A DNA stretch of 43,575 nt from CAYMOV01 sp964392085. GTDB lineage: Bacteria; Oederibacteriota; Muellerivitia; Muellerivitales; Muellerivitaceae. The position numbers and the translations under genes were made by a program. The DNA lies in assembly GCA_964392085.1 (NCBI GenBank), contig CAYMOV010000016.1, positions 1-43,575 on the forward strand, read 5' to 3'. The notes under the pieces are model-generated. The model saw only the letters and a list, made by a program, of their open reading frames with translations. It did not search any database and was not told the DNA's origin. Of the stretch, positions 42,437 through 43,575 are shown piece by piece (within the stretch, counting starts at the first letter, position 1; the number at the start of each line of letters is the position of its first letter).

Positions 42437-42613
42437 ATGGATATTGATTTGAGGAATCGGGCCCCAAGCCTGATGAACTTTTACCTGACCGCGAGACCCT
42501 ACAGGATATCTCCCAAATCGACGGCCTCAATGGCGACTTCGGGCGACAGGGAGGTTAAGTCAGGGCAATCGCGAAAAACGATCAATTTGATTTGCCTAAG
42601 AAGAGTTACGTAG
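42437..42613 (+). CDS. possible 58-aa small protein
   Basis: AGGGG lies 6 nt before ATG 42437 and the frame runs to TAG at 42611. The product (MDIDLRNRAPSLMNFYLTAR...) is basic and unrecognised. Low confidence; could be chance. Confidence 0.2.
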   Translation: MDIDLRNRAPSLMNFYLTARPYRISPKSTASMATSGDREVKSGQSRKTINLICLRRVT

Positions 42614-42652
42614 TAATGACATCGTTATCAATGGCTTTCTTGGATTGAGGGC

Positions 42653-42672
42653 GTACAATCATATTGATGTAC
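42653..42672. promoter_or_regulatory. palindrome upstream of the V4R regulator
   Basis: GTAC...ATCA and TGAT...GTAC pair around a TAT centre with one unpaired base. It lies 180 nt before the regulator start and could be an enhancer or operator site. Confidence 0.35.
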
Positions 42673-42850
42673 GGCCACGGTGAATGTCCGGACTGAATTC
42701 GAACCAGGCGTGCCCTTTCCGCCTGCTTCAACCAACTCGGCCTCCTTTTGTTTCCTTCTTCTCCCCGTCAACTATCCGCGACGCCCTAGACGGCGGTACG
42801 CCCGCTCTTTCACCCGGAGAATAACGTCAATCGTCCAACTGGGGCTGGCT

Positions 42851-43575
42851 ATGCGCGTTAAAGACCTCGACATGAAGGAGCTTTTGGAATACGACCCCGC
42901 CGGGGGCATGATTCATTTCGCCGGCCAGCGGGCCCTGATCTTCGACGCGGTCTCCCTCGGGCTTTTGCGCAAGGACCTCATCGACCACTTCGGGGAACGG
43001 ACCGCCCGGGGCATCCTCAGCCGTTACGGCTATGTCCAAGGACGGCGGCTGGCCGAGGACCTGAAGAACAATTTCAAATGGGAAAGCGACGAGGAATGGA
43101 AGCAGGCGGGCGCCAAGATCTATGCCCTCCTGGGTCTCATTCATTTGAACCCCAAGGGCCCCCGCGCCTTCAGTCCCGAGGGCGGCTCCTGGCTTGGGTC
43201 CTACGAGGCCGAACAGCATATCGCGCTCAAGGGTCGGTCGGAAAAACCCGTCTGCTGGACCTTGAGCGGGCTCATCAGCGGCTACCTGAGTTACGTCACC
43301 AACCAGGAAATGTACGCCCTGGAGGATAAATGTGTGGGAAGGGGCGACACCGCCTGCCATGTGGTCATCCGGTCCGAGGCGGAATGGGAGAAATCGGTCG
43401 GGGGCGAGCTCGCCGTCTTCAAACGGGTGGGCATCGATGACGCCTTGCGGGAGGTCACCAACGCCCTGAAGAACACCGAATCCATATTGAAGGAGAAGGT
43501 CCGGAAACTGTCCACCATCGCCAAGATCGAGGAGGACCCGCTGGAACTCCTGGCGAGGAGCCCGGAGATGCGGAA
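42851..43575 (+). CDS. XylR/DmpR-type regulator with V4R domain, 3' end cut off
   Basis: 241 codons are visible before the window ends. Residues ~8-115 form an activator XylR_N domain (GMIHFAGQRALIFDAVSLG, LIDHFGERTARGILSRYGY), and ~125-195 a V4R ligand-binding domain ending SGYLSYVTNQEMYALEDKC with VGRGDTACHVV. A coiled linker (NALKNTESILKEKVRKL) leads to ELLARSPEMR, the usual entry to a sigma-54 AAA+ domain, which would lie beyond the edge. Members sense aromatic or other small molecules and activate sigma-54 promoters. The start at ATG 42851 lacks a good ribosome site. Confidence 0.82.
   Translation, partial: MRVKDLDMKELLEYDPAGGMIHFAGQRALIFDAVSLGLLRKDLIDHFGERTARGILSRYGYVQGRRLAEDLKNNFKWESDEEWKQAGAKIYALLGLIHLNPKGPRAFSPEGGSWLGSYEAEQHIALKGRSEKPVCWTLSGLISGYLSYVTNQEMYALEDKCVGRGDTACHVVIRSEAEWEKSVGGELAVFKRVGIDDALREVTNALKNTESILKEKVRKLSTIAKIEEDPLELLARSPEMR

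Larger units (their letters stand above)
42017..42850. other. 834-bp spacer, no clear gene
   Basis: Several overlapping frames of 60-110 codons exist, none with family resemblance. A 58-codon frame (42437-42613) has a fair ribosome site. GTACAATCATATTGATGTAC (42653-42672) is a near-perfect palindrome. The stretch after 42600 is A/T-richer and probably regulatory for the V4R gene. Confidence 0.45.

Noticed and set aside
42773..42850. Sigma-54 (-24/-12) promoter before the V4R regulator
   Set aside because: No GG-N10-GC pair with good flanks was found; regulators of this type are often sigma-70 transcribed anyway.

Overview
The window is GC-rich DNA (well above half G+C by eye), densely packed with genes on both strands. 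It looks like the chromosome of a free-living diderm bacterium: there is an O-antigen-ligase-type membrane protein, a TolC-family outer-membrane channel, a lipoprotein, DsbD-type periplasmic redox genes and CreD. It holds housekeeping genes (guaA end, dnaE, clpB, def, orn, ispH, speE) and c-di-GMP genes, but no rRNA, tRNA, CRISPR array, intact transposase or integrase that I could see. The lineage cannot be fixed from the sequence alone; an uncultured candidate phylum is plausible.

Layout. 1-6.5 kb: end of guaA, an unexplained spacer, dnaE, then a convergent Wzy_C/TPR membrane protein. 6.5-14.5 kb: a good sigma-70-like promoter drives speE and an arginine/lysine/ornithine decarboxylase; a PilZ protein converges on a GAF-GGDEF cyclase across a hairpin-rich spacer; galE overlaps a Gfo/Idh/MocA dehydrogenase; then an unknown protein. 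14.5-19.1 kb: minus-strand def, sixA, MFS, orn and an NHL-repeat protein, with a broken second copy of the orn 3' end beyond it. 19.1-25.1 kb: a DUF6786 protein, a MobA-like protein paired with a nitrate-reductase-associated-type protein, and clpB behind a heat-shock-like promoter. 25.2-31.6 kb: a complete MarR-EmrA-EmrB-TolC efflux operon, a GT-C-like membrane protein and a lipoprotein. 31.8-33.3 kb: a DsbD N-terminal-domain protein overlapping a peroxiredoxin-like protein. 33.4-38.7 kb: creD with a broken helix-hairpin-helix gene behind it, diverging from a membrane protein plus winged-helix regulator, then ispH overlapping a B12-binding radical SAM gene. 38.8-43.6 kb: MFS transporter, HPr, a CHASE3 histidine kinase, and the start of a XylR/DmpR-type V4R regulator cut by the window end.

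Themes worth following. (1) Five genes without a Shine-Dalgarno have a TANNNT hexamer exactly 6 nt before the start codon, two of them with a fair -35 at 17 nt, which predicts leaderless mRNAs. (2) A 15-bp palindrome, CTTT-N7-CAAAG, sits in the creD/membrane-protein divergent promoter, over the -35, and again before ispH-radical SAM; the winged-helix regulator encoded between them is the obvious candidate binder. (3) Several dispersed palindromic intergenic elements exist, including one of 75 bp inside the broken gene behind creD and a two-copy 67-bp element found at the same place and orientation ahead of two unrelated genes.
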